A stretch of 64,000 bases of DNA from Amoebophrya sp. A120 (Eukaryota; Sar; Dinophyceae; Syndiniales; Amoebophryaceae): assembly GCA_905178155.1 (NCBI GenBank), contig CAJINV010000003.1:1253560-1317559 (forward strand). Direction: 5' to 3'. The position numbers and the translations under genes were made by a program. Shown piece by piece: positions 1 to 15,000 of the stretch (positions are counted from its first letter, which is position 1; each line of letters starts with the position of its first letter). Below the pieces are notes generated by a model. It worked only from the letters and a program-made list of their open reading frames with translations, was not told the origin of the DNA and ran no database searches.

Positions 1-3000
1 CCATGCCCACGACGGACATGAACTGCACCGAGCCCAACATCACACTTCCCGTAACGGACAGAGCCGATCCAATGCGCGTGAAGCTGCGCACGGAGATGCT
101 GGAGCCGAGCGAGGCAAAGTTCAACGCCGACATGCACGAACCGAGGCGTAGACTCGAGAACGCGGAGAGCCCGGAACCCAGGCGGGAGACAGCGCGCACG
201 GACAAAGTGCTCCCGGCATTCAAAAAGTCGAACATCGAGCACTGCGAACCGAATCTGGAAAGCGTGCGGATCGACAATCCCGATCCGACCTGACCCGCGT
301 CGAGGAGAGAAATGCTGCAACCGCACCGCGAGTGTCCGAAGAAGCTCATCGAGCTGCCGACCCGGCAGTACGCACGGATAGAGAGCGAGCTCCCGAGCGC
401 CACGTGGGCTAGGACAGACAGCGAACTGCCGAACCGACCGCACGAGAAGGTCGACAACGAGCTTCCCATCCGCATGAACCCGCGAAGACTCAAGGCGCTG
501 CTCAGGTTGAAGAACTCTTTCAGTGAGAACTCGTCGCCAAACCGGATCTGGCCCTTGACGGACAACGCGGATCCCAGTCGAGCGAGCCCGCGGACCGAGA
601 TGGCTGAACCCAAGACCATGAAGTCCATCATCGACAGCCCGCCCAAGCCGGAGCGCACCCGCGACTTGATGGAGAAGGAGCTGCCGATGCGCGCGTAGCT
701 GCGCAGCGACATTGAGCTTCCGACCGTCACCGCCGCGAGGGCGGACATCTGGTTCGACAGCCGGCACCATCCGAAGAAGGAGACGGTCGAGCCAAATCGG
801 GCGAAGGAACGCAGCGACAAACTGGAACCGATCGCCGTGGCCTCCAGCGCAGACAGCGAGCCGCCGAGTTGCGAGTTGGAGAACAGGGACAGTCCGGATC
901 CGAGACGTGTGTACGCACGCAGCGACATGGAGCTGCCAAACTGTGCGCAGTTCAGAATGGACAAAGCGCCGCCTCCGTCCATGTGGGAGAACACGGAGAG
1001 GCAGCTGCCCATACGGGCATACCCTCGGAGAGAGAGGGAGCTGGCCATGCTAGCCAAGCCCAATGCGCTCAAACTGCTTCCCATCCTGACGCGGCCAAAC
1101 AGCGACATCGAGGAGCCGAACGACGCGATGGCGCGACAAGAGAAGGTGGAACCCAGTTGGAAGAAGTCCAGGACGCTCATTTCCGCTCCTGCACGCAGGC
1201 GCTGCGCGATCGAGCAGGCACTGCCGGCACGCAGGAAGGTGCGCAGCGAGATGCCGGATCCGAGGCTGATAGAGTCCAAAACGGACATTTCCGTTCCGAA
1301 CCGCGAGAATGCGCGAATAGATAACGCGGAACTCATGCCGACGAAGCTGAGCAGGGACAGCGAGCCGCCCGCACGCACGCTGCTCAGGCAGGAGACGGAG
1401 GACCCAACGCGCAAGAAGTTCCGGATGCTGTAACTGCTGCCGACCTGCGCGGTGTGCAACAAACTGCAACCGGACCCGCACCGCATGGCACCGTACATCG
1501 AGATGCTGGAGCCGATGCGGATGAACTGCCTCAGCGAGACACTGGACGCCATGGTGCAGAAGTCCAGTACACTGCAGCGAGAACCCATGCGAGACAACGC
1601 CCGGATGCTGAGCGACGACCCGACGTCCAGTTCCCCAAACACGCTGGCTTGCGTGCCGAGGCGCGCCGACGCATCGGGGCCCAAGGAGATCGAGCTGCCT
1701 AACCGCGCGAAGCTGCGGATGGACAAGCTGGAGCCCATGAATCCGAAGGACAGCACGGAGATCTCCGCACCTAGCCGCGAGTAGGCACGCAGCGAGCAGG
1801 AGCTCGCGAGCGCGCAGTAGTCCATGACACTGCAGGAAATGCCGACTTTGGCGTCGCCCAGGATGCTGAAAGAGCTGCTGACGCGCAGGTACGACCGCAA
1901 GGATAGCGAGGATCCGACGTTCAGGTAATCCAGCACGGACAGTTGGCTGCCGAACCGGGCGGTGGTGCGCAGCGAGCAGGAGGAACCGAGGTTCAAGTAA
2001 TCCAAAACGCTCGCACGTCCGCTCATGCGGGCCAGGGATCTAAGGGATAAACTGCTTCCCACCTCCATCTGGTAGAGCACACTCATAGTGCCGCCACACT
2101 GCATGTTCCCGGCCGCAGACAAAGACGACCCGATGCGGCAGAAGTTGCGCAGGGACAGACTGGAGCCGATCTGCACAAAGTCCACGACAGACACGTTGGC
2201 GCCAAACCGCGCGTGGGTCCGGAGAGACATGCTGCTAGACAAAGTCGCGAAGTCCAGCGTGGAGATGCTGCCCTGACTTCTCAAGTGCGAGCGCATCGAG
2301 AGCGTCGACGCCAGGTGGACCGCGTTCATGATGGACAACGCTCCACTGATTCGCGCGAAGCCGGCACCAACGGAGAGGCTGGAACCAACGCGAGCGAAGC
2401 AGCGGAGGGAAAGGGAAGAGCCAACGGTCAAGTACTCCCCAATCGACAAGGAACTGCCGATCTTGCAGAAGCTGCGCAACGACAGCGACGAAGCGAATTC
2501 CGCCTGGTCCAGCACGGAAACCTGCGAGGAGATGCGCACGTGTTTTCCGCTCAGCGACAAACTGCTCCCGATCCGCACGAAGTTCCGCAACGACAGAGAA
2601 CTGCCGCAGCACGCCCGATCTAGCATGGACAAAGTCGAGCCCGTGCGAATCTTGCCGAACAGGGACATGGAAGACCCTAGTCTCGCGGTCGTGCGGATGG
2701 ACACCGTGCTTCCCAACAGGAAGAAGTCCAGCGCGGACAGCGTGGAACCTAACCTGGCGCTTGTTCGCAGCGAGAGACTGGATCCCAAGTTGGCGCAGTT
2801 CAACACGCTGCACTGTCCGCCGCACCGCGCCATGTTGCGCAAGGACACGCTGCTCGACAAACTTGCGAAGTTCAATAAAGAGCACGAGCCCGCCATCTTC
2901 GAAGTCGCGCTCGGTGCGTGCAGGCTGAACGCACTTCCACAACGCGCGAAGGACCGCATCGATAAAGCGGACCCAAGCGTGACGTAGTTCAGCACGGACA

Positions 3001-6000
3001 TGGCGGATCCCGAACGGCCGCAGCTGCGCAGACTAAAGGTAGAGCCCAGTTGCAGCTGATCCAATACCGACATGCTGGCACCTAACCGTGCGCACTGGTT
3101 CAAGCTCATGGCGGAACCAATCCTGGCGTACGCGCGCATGGAAAGCGACGAGCCGCAGTGCGAGAACGCGAGCGTGGAGAGTCCCGATCCAAGCCTCACG
3201 GTGGACCGGACGGATAAAGACGACCCGAGCAGCACCTGGTCCAGGACCGAGAGCTGTCCGTGCAGGCGTCCCTGAGGACCGCAGATGGATAACGAGCTTC
3301 CAAGTCGCGCAAACGCGCGCAGAGACATCGAAGAGCCGAACTGCGAGGTGGTCAACACCGAAATCGAGTCACCGGTGCGGACCACACTGCGGAGCGACAT
3401 GCTGGAACCCAAGTGGACGTTGTTCAGAGCGGACAGCGTCCAGCCCAGCTGCGCTTTCTTCACGACGGAAACCCGCGAGCCGAGACGAGCAAACTCGCGC
3501 ACGCTCAACGCGGAACCGAAGGACGCGAAGTTGAAGCACGAACAGATGCTGCCCAACCGCGCCTGCGACCTCACGGAGATGGACGACCCGAGGCTGACTT
3601 TGTCCAGCACGGAGTAGCTCATACATAAATTCGTCTTCGAAACCACGGAGAGTGCGGAGCCCAGGCGAGTGAAGGCGCGGAGCGACAGACAACTTCCGAA
3701 GTTCGCTTGATCCAAGGTGGACAGCGTGTGACCGAAGACGGTTCTAGCGTTCGCCGACATGGTGGATCCCAGACGGGTAGCGGCGCGCAGGCTGAGCGCC
3801 GAGCCGCACTGCACGTAGTCGAGCACACTCAAGTTACCCGCCAACCGCACCCAGTTTCCGCGGACGGAGAGGCTGCTGCCCAAGTTGATAGACTCCAACA
3901 AGCTCATCTTCGGCTGCAGGTACACCTTGCCCGCGGTGACGGAAATGGAGCTGCCGAGCCGGGCGACGTGACGCAACGACAAACTACTCCCGGCGGATGC
4001 CCAGTTCAGGATGGATAAAGTGCTTCCGCAGGTGATGCGGGACAGCACACTGATGTTGCTCCCGAGGCGCGCCGCGTTGCGCAAGGACAAAGAGCTGCCG
4101 AGGTTCATGAAGTCGTAGATCGACATGCGCGACCCGAAGCTGACTGTTTGTCTGATACTCAAGGTGGACCCCAGGCTGCAGTAATCCAATACAGACAGAC
4201 CGCTTCCGAGGAACATCTTGCTGAAAACGCTGCAGTTCGAGCCCATCCTTCCGACGCTGCGGAGCGAGATCGCGGAGCCGAAGTGCGCAAAATTGTAGGT
4301 CGAGATCGAGCTGCCACACCGGATGAAGGCGCGGATAGATAGCGACGAACTGAGGTGGATGCGACTCAAAATCGAGACTTCCCGCGACACGCGCGTGCGC
4401 CCGCGAACGGACACGCCGGAACCCACGCGCATGAACTGACGGAGGGACAAAACTGAACCCACTGTGCAGAAGTTCAAAACGGAGATGCAGCTGCCGCACC
4501 GCGTGTACTGCCGCACGGAGAGACTGCTTCCGAGGTCCAGTTCGGCGAGGACTGACAAAGAGTCACCCAACCGTACCGCGTTGAAGACGGAGCAACTAGA
4601 CCCCACGCGGAAGAATTCGCGCACGGACAAGCTGGATCCCACCATCGAGAAGCTCAAAACCGAGACCGCGCTCCCGAACCGAGAGGTGCTGCGTAAGCTC
4701 ACCGCAGAACCGCATTCCACGTGCTCCATGACGCTGAGGTCGGAGCCCAGTCGCGTGGACGCCAGAACGGAAAATGCGCTACCCACGCGCACGTAGTTGC
4801 GCACCGACAGGGCACTGCCGAAGCAGGCGAAGTCGATGATCGACGTGCGGCAGCCGAACTGCACGAAGGAACGGATGGACAGGGAACTGCCGAGCGCCAC
4901 CTGATCCAACGCGCTGAACTTGAAGCCCGCGCGGGTCCGCGACGCGATCGACACGCCCGAACCACAGCGCGCGACGGCTCGCATCGAAAGCCCGCTACCC
5001 AGCGACACGGAGTCCAGGATGGAATACTGGTTTCCGAACCGCATGAAGCTGCGGATGGAGAGACTGCTGCCGAGCGACACGGCATCCAGCGTCGAGAGCG
5101 AGGATCCGAAGCGAATCTGGTCGAACACCGAGAGCTGGGAGCCGTACCGTGCGACTGAACGCATGCTCACCGCAGACCCGAGGTTGAAGAAGTCGAACAC
5201 GCTCATGCGCGACCCGAGACTGCCGAAGGCTCGCACCGACATGGAGGAACCAAAGTTGGTGACCGCCAAGACTGAGCAGCTGGAGCCGAACGTGGTTTTT
5301 CCGTAGATCGACATGCGCGAGCCCATGCGGGTGGTGCCGCGCAGCGAAACCGCCGAGCCGAGATGGGCCCAGCCGAGTAAGGATAAGCTGGATCCGAACC
5401 GGCACTGCGAGAAGACGGACAGCGAGCTGCCCATCCGGGCGGTGGCACGCAGGGACAAGACGCTGCCGATGTGCAGGTAGTCGAACATGGAGCACTCGCC
5501 GCCGACGCGCACGAACGACCGCACGCTGATGGAACTGCCCAGGTTGCTGTAGTCCAGGACAGACAGGTTGGAGCCGAACGAGATCTTGTTGTAGATCGAG
5601 ATCGCGCTGCCGAGCCGCGCGTACGCGCGCAAGGATAACGAACTTCCGAAGGCCTGCGAGTCGTACACGGACAGTTGGCCGCCGACCCGGGACAGACCCC
5701 ACACCGAGACCGCGGAGCCAAAGCGTCCGGAGCCACGCAGGGAGAACGACGAGCCCAGCATGACGAAGTCCAAAGCGGACAACGCGGAGCCGAACCGCGC
5801 GAACGACCGCAAACTGACGCTGGAGCCGAGATGGACGCAATCCAGGGTGGACAGACTCATGCCGAACTTGACGCGGTTGAACACGGACATCACCGAGCCG
5901 CAGGCGCCCATGGCACGCAGACTGATGCTGGACCCCAGGTTGCTGAAGTTCAAGATCGACATCGACGAGCCGCAGGACAGACGACCGAACACGCTGGTGC

Positions 6001-9000
6001 CAGAGCCGAGTCGGGCGTACCCTCTTAGCGACAGACTCGACCCGAAGTGGTGTTGCATCAGCATGCTGCAGCTGGATCCGAGGCGAACCTGCGAGAACAG
6101 CGAGAATGAGCTGCCCAAGCGCGCGGTCGCGCGAATGGAGAGCGCCGAACCGAGCGTGCCCCACTGGAGCAGACTCAAGCTGGATCCAGAGATGCATCGT
6201 GAGTACACCGACATGCTGCTTCCCATGGCGGCCAAGGACCGGATACTGAAGGACGAGCCCATGTGGCAGTAGTCGAACACGGAAGCTTGGCAGCCCCAGC
6301 GAACCTTCGAGAACACCGAGAACGCTGAGCCCAATCGTGCGGTGCCGCGGCAGCTGACCGCAGACCCGTAACTGGCAAAGTCCAAAATCGACATGGCGCT
6401 CCCGAAGCGTCCGAAGGTACGCAGGGATAAAGACGAACCCAGGCCCACGTACTTCAGAATCGACACTGAACTGCCCATGCGTGCCTGCGAGTACACGGAG
6501 AAGGTGCTTCCGAACCGGCAGCTCGTACGGAGGGAGAGGTTAGACCCCAGGTGCACAAAGTCGAACACGGAAACTGCGTGGCCCATCTTGCCCATAGACC
6601 GCAACGAGAAGGAACTTCCCAAGTGCAGGTGATCCAACGTGGACATGGTGGACCCCATGCGCAGCTGCGAGAACACACTGACCGCGGACCCGACGCGGCC
6701 GAAGTTCCGGAGCGACACGGAAGAGCCGAGCGTCAGGAAATCAACCGTAGACACGGACGATCCGTAGCGACTCGCCGAGAAGACGGAGCAGACGGACCCG
6801 ATTCTCGCCATGGACCGCAGGGATAACGACGATCCCAAGGTCGCGAAGTTCAACACACTCACCTTCGACGCGAACCGGGCGTAGGCACGGATACTGAAAC
6901 TGGAACCCAGCGTGGTGGAATCCAATGTCGAGAGCTTCAACCCGCACTGCACCTTTCCGAGAACGGAGGCCGTGCTGCCGAGCCGCGCGACCGCGCGCAT
7001 CGACAGCGTCGAACCGAGGGAAGAGAAGTCGAACACGGAGAACAGCGATCCGGCGCGCACGAAGGAACGCACGGACACACTTGATCCGAGCTCGACAAAC
7101 TTCAGGATCGACATCGAGGAGGACAGCGTGACCCGGCTGAAGATCGAGGTGTTGCTGCCCAGCCGCACGAAGGCGCGCACGGAGAGTGTGGATCCGAGGC
7201 GGGTGGCGTCCAGAACGGAGATGCAAGACCCGAATCGCATCTCGCCGTAGGTACTGAACGAACTGCCCAACCGCTTCACGGCGCGCAGGGACAACGAACT
7301 TCCGAACGTGACGTGCTGCAGAATGGACAGGGAAGATCCGAACCTTCCGTAGCTGAACACGCTGCAGGCACTGCCCACCTTCATGATGGTACGCAAAGAG
7401 ACCGTGGACGCTAGACTGGCGAACTTCAGCACGGAGATCGTGCTGCCGAAGCGGCACTGGCTGAAGATCGACCACGAGGAGCCCATGCGAACCTGCGCGC
7501 GGATCGAGAGCATCGACCCGAGGCAAACGCTGTTGAAGGAACTGACCGTGGATCCGCACCGGGTCACGCCGAACAGGGACATGCGACTGCCCGCGCGGAC
7601 GAACCCGCGCATCGAGAGCATAGACCCAAGGTACACGGAGTCTAGTGTCGACAGCGAACTACCAACGCGGAACCGCGAGAACACGGACAAGTTCGAGCCC
7701 ATCATGACGAAGCTACGGATCGACGTGGTCGAACCGAGCGCCACGAAGTCGAAGACGGACAGGTTGCTTCCAAACTTCGTGTAGGACCTGACTGACAGAC
7801 TGCTCCCTAAATTCATGAAGTTCAACGCGGATAAGTTCGAGCCGAGGATAACCCGGTTGAACACGGACACCGCGGAGCCCGACCGCTGGAACTGCCGGAC
7901 GGACAGACTGGAACCGAATACCGCCGCGTCGCAGACGGAGAGCAAAGATCCCATGCACATCCGGCCAAAGATGGACGCGGACGACCCAAATTTGACGTAG
8001 CTACGGATGGAGAGACTGCTCCCTAACGTCAGCGCACCGACGACGGAAAGTTCGGAACCCAGGCGGATCTGTCCAAAGATGGAAAGCGTCGAACCGAACT
8101 TCGCGCGTCCGCGCACGGACAAGGTGGAACCAAGTGTCACAGCATCCAGGACAGAAAGCGCGCCCCCGAAGCGCGCCGCGCACAGCAGGGACAAGGTGCT
8201 TCCGAAGCGGCCCACCCCGCGCAGCGAGATCGAGGACCCAAACGTGCACGCCTCCAGAATGGACATACTGGACCCGAACACCGCACGCGAGAAGATCGAG
8301 AACGAACTTCCAGCCCGGATGTGCGAGCGCACGGAAAGGACGGACCCGAGGTGCAGCTGGTCCAAGCACGACAGATTGGAACCGCATCGGACCTGGGAGA
8401 AGGTCGAAACCGTGGACCCAAACCGCATGTAGCTACGAATCGACATCGCAGATCCGAGCAGAGCGACCTGGAAGGAACTCACGGTGGAACCCAGCCGGAC
8501 GCAGTTGAAGGCGGACAAGGTCGACCCGAAACGGATGAACGACCGAGTCGAGATCGAACTACCGAACTGCGCAAAATCCAAGATCGACGCGTGGTCTCCG
8601 AACCGCATGCAGGCACGTAATGAGACGGAACTTCCGAAGGTCATGAACTTCAACACGGACACCGAACTTCCCAAAAGAACGCGGCCGCCGTAGATGCTCA
8701 TGTTGCTGCCGAACCGGGCCGTGGCGCGGAGAGACAGCGTGGATCCCATGTTCATGAAGTCAATCACACTGCAGCTGCGTCCGCACTTGGTGTGGTGCCG
8801 GACGCTCAACGACGACCCGAAGCAGGTCCAATTCAACGTGGACAAACTGGAGCCCGCCACCATGCGGCCGAAGATGGAGATCGCGCTGCCGAGCCGGAAG
8901 GTGCCGCGGATCGACACCGAGCTGCCGTAGGTGCTGAAGTCCAACAAAGAAACGCTCGAGCCGCACTTCACCTGGCCGTACACGGAGTAGCCGCTACCGA

Positions 9001-12000
9001 AGCGGGCGATGTTCCGGACCGAGATGGTCGAGCCGAGCTCGAAGAAGTCCAGCAACGAGAAGCTGCTCCCCAAAGTCGTCTGCGAGAAGATGCTGAGGTT
9101 GCTGCCGAACCGCTGGAAGGCGCGAATGGAGAATGCCGATCCCATCTGGATGGTGTTCAACACGGACGCGTTGCTTCCCAGCGTCAACTTCGAGAACACG
9201 GACACGTTGCTACCAAACCGCACATAACTGCGGACGGACAGGGAGGAGCCGAGCGCGACGAAGTCGAGGAAGCTCATTTGGTTCCCGAACCGACCGTGCG
9301 AACGGAGAGAGAGACTCGACCCGAGCGCGACGAAGTCCACGACGGACAGGTTGGAACCGCAGCGGAAGAAGTTCCGCAGCGAGGTCGCCGACCCGAGGTG
9401 GAAGAAGTCAATCACGGACGCGCACGCCCCCAGCCGCGCGCCACGGAACACCGACATGGCGGAGCCCAGGCGAATCATCGCGCGGAGCGACACGCTGCTG
9501 CCAACGTTGGTCGAATCCAGCACCGAGAAGCAGCTGGCCAGGCGGCACTGGTTGAACACCGACAGGTTGGAGGCGAGGCGTAAATACGACCTTACGGACA
9601 AGGAGCTACCAAGCGCTGCGAACTGCAGGATGGACGTCGCGTCACCGAAGCGCGCGCAGCTCCGCACAGACAGTGAAGAGGAGCACGAGAAGAAGTTCAA
9701 CACGGAAGTCGCCGAACCGCACCGCAGTTGCGAGATCACGGACACGGAACTGCCAAACCGGATGAACTGCCGCAACGAGATCGAACTACCTAATTGAGTG
9801 AAGTTCATGATCGACATCTGCGACCCGAAGCGGGCGTGCGACCGGACGGAGAGGGAAGACCCAAACGCCGCGTTGTCCAGCAAGGACATGCTGCTGCCCA
9901 GATTAATCCTCTGGTACACGGAGATACCCGACCCGTACCGGATCGCGCCGCGCAGGGACAAAGACGACCCGATTTGCATGTAGTCGAGCACGGACGCGCC
10001 GCTGCCGAACCGCATCATGCTGCGGACGGAGAGCGAAGAAGCTAAGTTCACAAAGTGCAGCACGGAGAAGGTGTCTCCGAGTCGGACCTGCTTCAGCACC
10101 GAGCACGTGGAACCCAACTTCATGGCCCCGCGGAGCGAGCAGCTGGAGCCCGTGGTCAAAGTGTCAATCATGGACAGAGACGAACCTAACCTCGTTGCGC
10201 CGAACACGGAGATGGAGGAGCCCAGCCGCAGGTAGGAACGCATCGACAAGGTGGAGGATAAAAAGGTCAGGTCGCAGACGGACAGGCAGCTGCCGAACCG
10301 GGTTTGCGACATGACGCTGACGCCCGAGCCGAGTCGAATGTAGCTGCGCACCGAGATCGACGAGCCCAAGTGGGTGTAGTCGATCACGGAAATGTCCATG
10401 CCCGTGCGCACCAAACCACGCATCGACAAAGTGCTACCCAAGTTCTGGGATTCCATCACGGACATCGCCGCCCCGCACGTCAAGCTCGACAGCACGGAAA
10501 GGGATGAGCCGAAGCGCACGGCCTGGCGCAGACTCAACGCACTGCCAATCACGATGTGCTCCATGACGGACAGCGCAGAACCCAGCCTCACTTTGGAAAA
10601 GACCGAGCACGCGGAGCCAAGTCTGGCGTACTGCCGCAGCGAAATGGTGGAACCGGTACTCAAGAAGTCCAGCTGGGATAAAGAACTCCCCAACCGCACC
10701 CAGGACATGACCGAGGCCGCGGACCCGCACCGCACGTAACTTCGCAGCGACAGAGTGGAGCCGAGGGAGAGATAGTCCAACACGGACGCACTGGCACCGA
10801 ACTTCGTTCGAGACACGATGGAGAATCCGCTGCCCAGCCGCACGAAGGACCGCAGCGACAGGGACGAACCCACGCTCTCGGCGTCGATCAGCGAGATGGT
10901 GCTGCCGACGCGCACTTGCGAGAACACGGAAAGAGCGGACCCCACGCGTTGGTAGCTACGCAGGGACATGCTGCTCCCGAGCAAGTTGCTCTGCATCACG
11001 GACAAAGAGCTGCCGAACCGCGCGTTGCTGAAGACGGACATGGAGGACCCGATGCGGATGAAATTCCTCAGCGAGATGCTGCTGCCAATCGTGGCGCAGT
11101 CCAGCACCGAGATGGCGCTCCCGTACCGCGCAAAGGACCGCATCGAGACGGAACTGCCGAAGTGGATGAAGTTCAACACCGACAGCGTGGAACCCATGGT
11201 CACCTTCGAGAACACGGACAAATTCGATCCGAGCCGCTGGAAGTTGCGCATCGAGCACGAGGACCCGTGCGTGATGGCGTCCAGCACGGAGAACTGGCAG
11301 CCGAACCGCGCCTGGCTGAAGATCGAGAAGCTGGATCCCAGCCGGGCCATCGCACGCAGCGAGAAGCTGCTTCCCGGGGCCACGAAGGACAACGCGGAGA
11401 GCGTGCTGCCCAGCGCGATGCGCGAGTAGACCGAGAACGAGCTGCCCATGCGGCAGAAGCCGCGAAGGGAGAGAGCAGAACCCACGTTCGCCACGTTCAT
11501 GACGGAGGCGAAGCCGTCCGCGCCGATCTTCACCTTGTTGAACACTGAGATCACCGATCCGAACCGCGTCGCCGCGCGCACGGACAGGGACGAACCGCAG
11601 TGGAAGAAGTTGAACACGGAGCAACCGCCGTTCAGCCGGCCCGTGTTACGGCACGAAAGCGACGACCCGAGCGTGGCGAAGTTGAGTAAAGATAAACTGC
11701 TCCCGCTGCGGAAAGCGTTGTAGACGGACAACTGGCTTCCCATGCGCGCCGTGGACCGCAGCGAGGTTGCGGACCCGATGAACACGTAGTCGAACACGCT
11801 CATGCTGCCGCTTGCCCGCGTGAACGCGCGGATGGAGAGAGAAGAGCCGAAGCTCGAGCAATCCAGCAGCGACAAGTTGGAACCGCACCGGATCGTGTTG
11901 AAGCAACTGACCACGGACCCGAACCGCAGAAAGCTACGGACGGACACCGTGGAACCGAAGGCAGCAAAGTTCAACAGGGACATGCAGGAGCCGAGCATGG

Positions 12001-15000
12001 ACCGGCTGTACACCGAGATCGCGGATCCCAACCGAGCGTACGAGCGCAGAGACAATCCGGAACCAAAGTTACTCAAGTCCAGGATCGAGAACGAACTGCC
12101 CACGGCGACGCGTCCGAAGATCGAGACCGCAGACCCGAACTTGGCGTACGTACGGCAAGACACCGCGCTGCCCAGCATCATGGAATCGAGCACGGACAGG
12201 CTGCTTCCTTGCAGCACCTTGCTGTACACGGAGAAGGCGGAGCCGCACCGGGCGTACTGTCGGAGGGACAGCGAACTGCCGATGCCGACTTGTCCCAGCA
12301 CCGAGAGCGAACTGCCGAATCGCGAGGTGGCCATGACCGACATGCTCGAGCCGATTCGCGCGTAGAACCGGATGGACAGCGAGGAGCCGAACAGGACGGC
12401 GTCTAAGATGGAGAGCTGACTGCCCATCAGCACGCGGCCGAACACGCTCGCCGAACTTCCGGCCCGCCCGACACTTCGCAGAGACAGAGCGGAGCCCAGC
12501 TGCACGAAGCTGAAGATCGACACCTGGCCGCCGGACCGGGCCGAGGCACGCAGGGACATGGAGCTTCCGATGTGGCACATTCCAAGCAGCGAGCACTCCG
12601 CACCCAGTTGCACCTTGCTGTACACAGAGATGGCACTGCCCATGCGTGCGAACGCACGCAGTGACACACCACTACTATGCCAAGCGGCGTCCAGGACAGA
12701 CATCTGCCCGCCGAACTTCAATTGCGAGAAGATACTCAGGGTGCTACCGAACCGAGCGAACGCGCGCAGGGAGATGGCGCTGCCCGTGCAGGCGTAGTCC
12801 GCAACGGACATGCAGGAACCGATTCGGACCTGCCCGAAGCTGCTCCAGCTGGAGCCGAGACGGAACATGGCGCGCACCGACATGGTGCTGGCCATCTGCA
12901 CGGCGTCCAGGATAGACAGGCAGCTACCGGCCCGCACGCGGCTGTACATACTGATGCTGGAACCCATGCGCGCAAACGTGCGAATGGACACGGCCGACGC
13001 AATCGTCACGTAATCCAGCACGGAGCTGCTGGACCCCAGTCGCACCATACCGTACATCGAGAGCGAGCTGCCGAACCGCGCGAAGGTCCGCATCGAGAAC
13101 GAACTGCCGATGGAGATCGTGTCCAGAATCGACAGCGAACTGCCGAAGGCCGTGATGCCGTACACCGACACGGTGCTGCCCAGCCGCTGGAAGGACCGCA
13201 CACTGAAGCTGCTTGCGAAGTTGACGAAATCCAGCACGGAGAGCGAGCTCCCCAACTTCGAGAAGCCGTACACGGAGAGAGCAGACCCGAGGCGCACAAA
13301 GCTGCGCACCGACATGGCGGAGCCAAAGTGCGAGCAGTCCAACAGTGACAGCGTGCTTCCGAGCGACGCGAAGCCGTAGATCGACAGCGCGCTGCCGATG
13401 CGGAAGAAGCTGCGCACGGAGAACGACGACCCCATGGAGGCGAAGTCCAGCACGCTCATCGCGGAGCCGATGTGCGCCACCCCGAAGACCGATAAACTAG
13501 AGCCCATGCGCACCAAATTTCGGACGGAGATGGAGGACCCGAGATTGATGCTGTCCAGCACGGAGAAGGAACTGCCGAGTCTGCTAACGCCAAACACCGA
13601 CAGGCTGCTGCCGAGGCGCGAGAATCCCCGGACGGAGAAGCTCGAGCCGAGGCAGAAGTAATCCAAAATCGACATGGTGGACCCGGACCGCGTGATGCCG
13701 TAGATGCTGACGGCGGATCCCATGCGTGCGTGCGACCGCACGGACAGCGCGGAACCGAAGTTCACGAAGTCCAGCACGGACAGCGCGGAACCGAGCCGGG
13801 CAACGCCGAACAGGGAGAGAGAACTGCCCATCCTCGCGAACGACCGCAGGCTGAAGCTGCTGCCCACCGTGATCACGTCGAGCACGGACAGGGAGCTGCC
13901 GAAGCGGCCCATGCCGTACAGGGACAAAGTCGACCCCCAGCGGGCCCAGCCGCGGACGGACATGGTGCTGCCCATGAAGGTCGCATCCAGCACGGACAAC
14001 GCGGAGCCGAACCGGGAGATGCCGTACACGGATAAAGTGGAGCCCAATTTCACAAAACTTCTCACAGACAGCATGGAACCCATCTGCGTGGCATCCACGA
14101 CGGACAGGTTGAAGCTGGAACGCACTTTGCCGAACACACTCAAACCGGACCCGACGCGGATGAAGTGGCGCGTGGACAACGCGGAACCCACTTTCACCGT
14201 GTCCAGACAAGATAAAAACGACCCCAGACGGATGGTGCCGTACACACTCATGCTGGAGCCCATCCGGATGTAGGAACGCAGCGAGATCGAGGACCCCACG
14301 GAAATCGTGTCTACACAGGAGAACGCGGATCCCAACCGCGCCAGACCGTACAGGGACAAAGTGCTGCCGAACCGCGCGAAGGAACGGGCGGACAGAGAGC
14401 TGCCGAGCCAAACGTGATCCAGTAACGACAGAGTGCTTCCCGCCCGCATGCAGCCAAAGATGGAGATGGCACTGCTAACCCGGGCGTAGTTGCGCAAACT
14501 GAGACTGGACCCGCACAGCGCGTAGTCGAGCACAGACAAACTGCTTCCCAGGCGCACGCGGTCGTAGACGGAGAGCGCTGAGCCTAACCGGCAGAAGTTC
14601 CGGACGGAGAACGAGCTGCCCAGCAGCACGAAGTCCAGCACGGAGAGACTCGATCCCAGTCGCGCCACACCGAAAATCGATGCGGTGGACCCGAACCGGC
14701 ACAGGGACCGCACCGAGAAAGAGCTTCCGAGGTTCACGAAGTCTAGCGTGGAAACGGAACTGCCGAGCTGGTTCAACCCGTACAGACTGCAGCTGCTGCC
14801 AAACCGGTGGTAGCTACGCAGGGAAAACGAACTACCGATCGTGAAGAAGTCCAACACGGAGAAGTTGCTCCCCAAAACCGTGGTCCCGTACACGCTGAAC
14901 GAACTGCCGCACCGCAGCATCGACCGCACGCTCATGTTGCTGCCCAAGCACGCGCAGTCCAGCATGGACAGCTGGGAGGCGATGCGCGCCACGCCGAACA

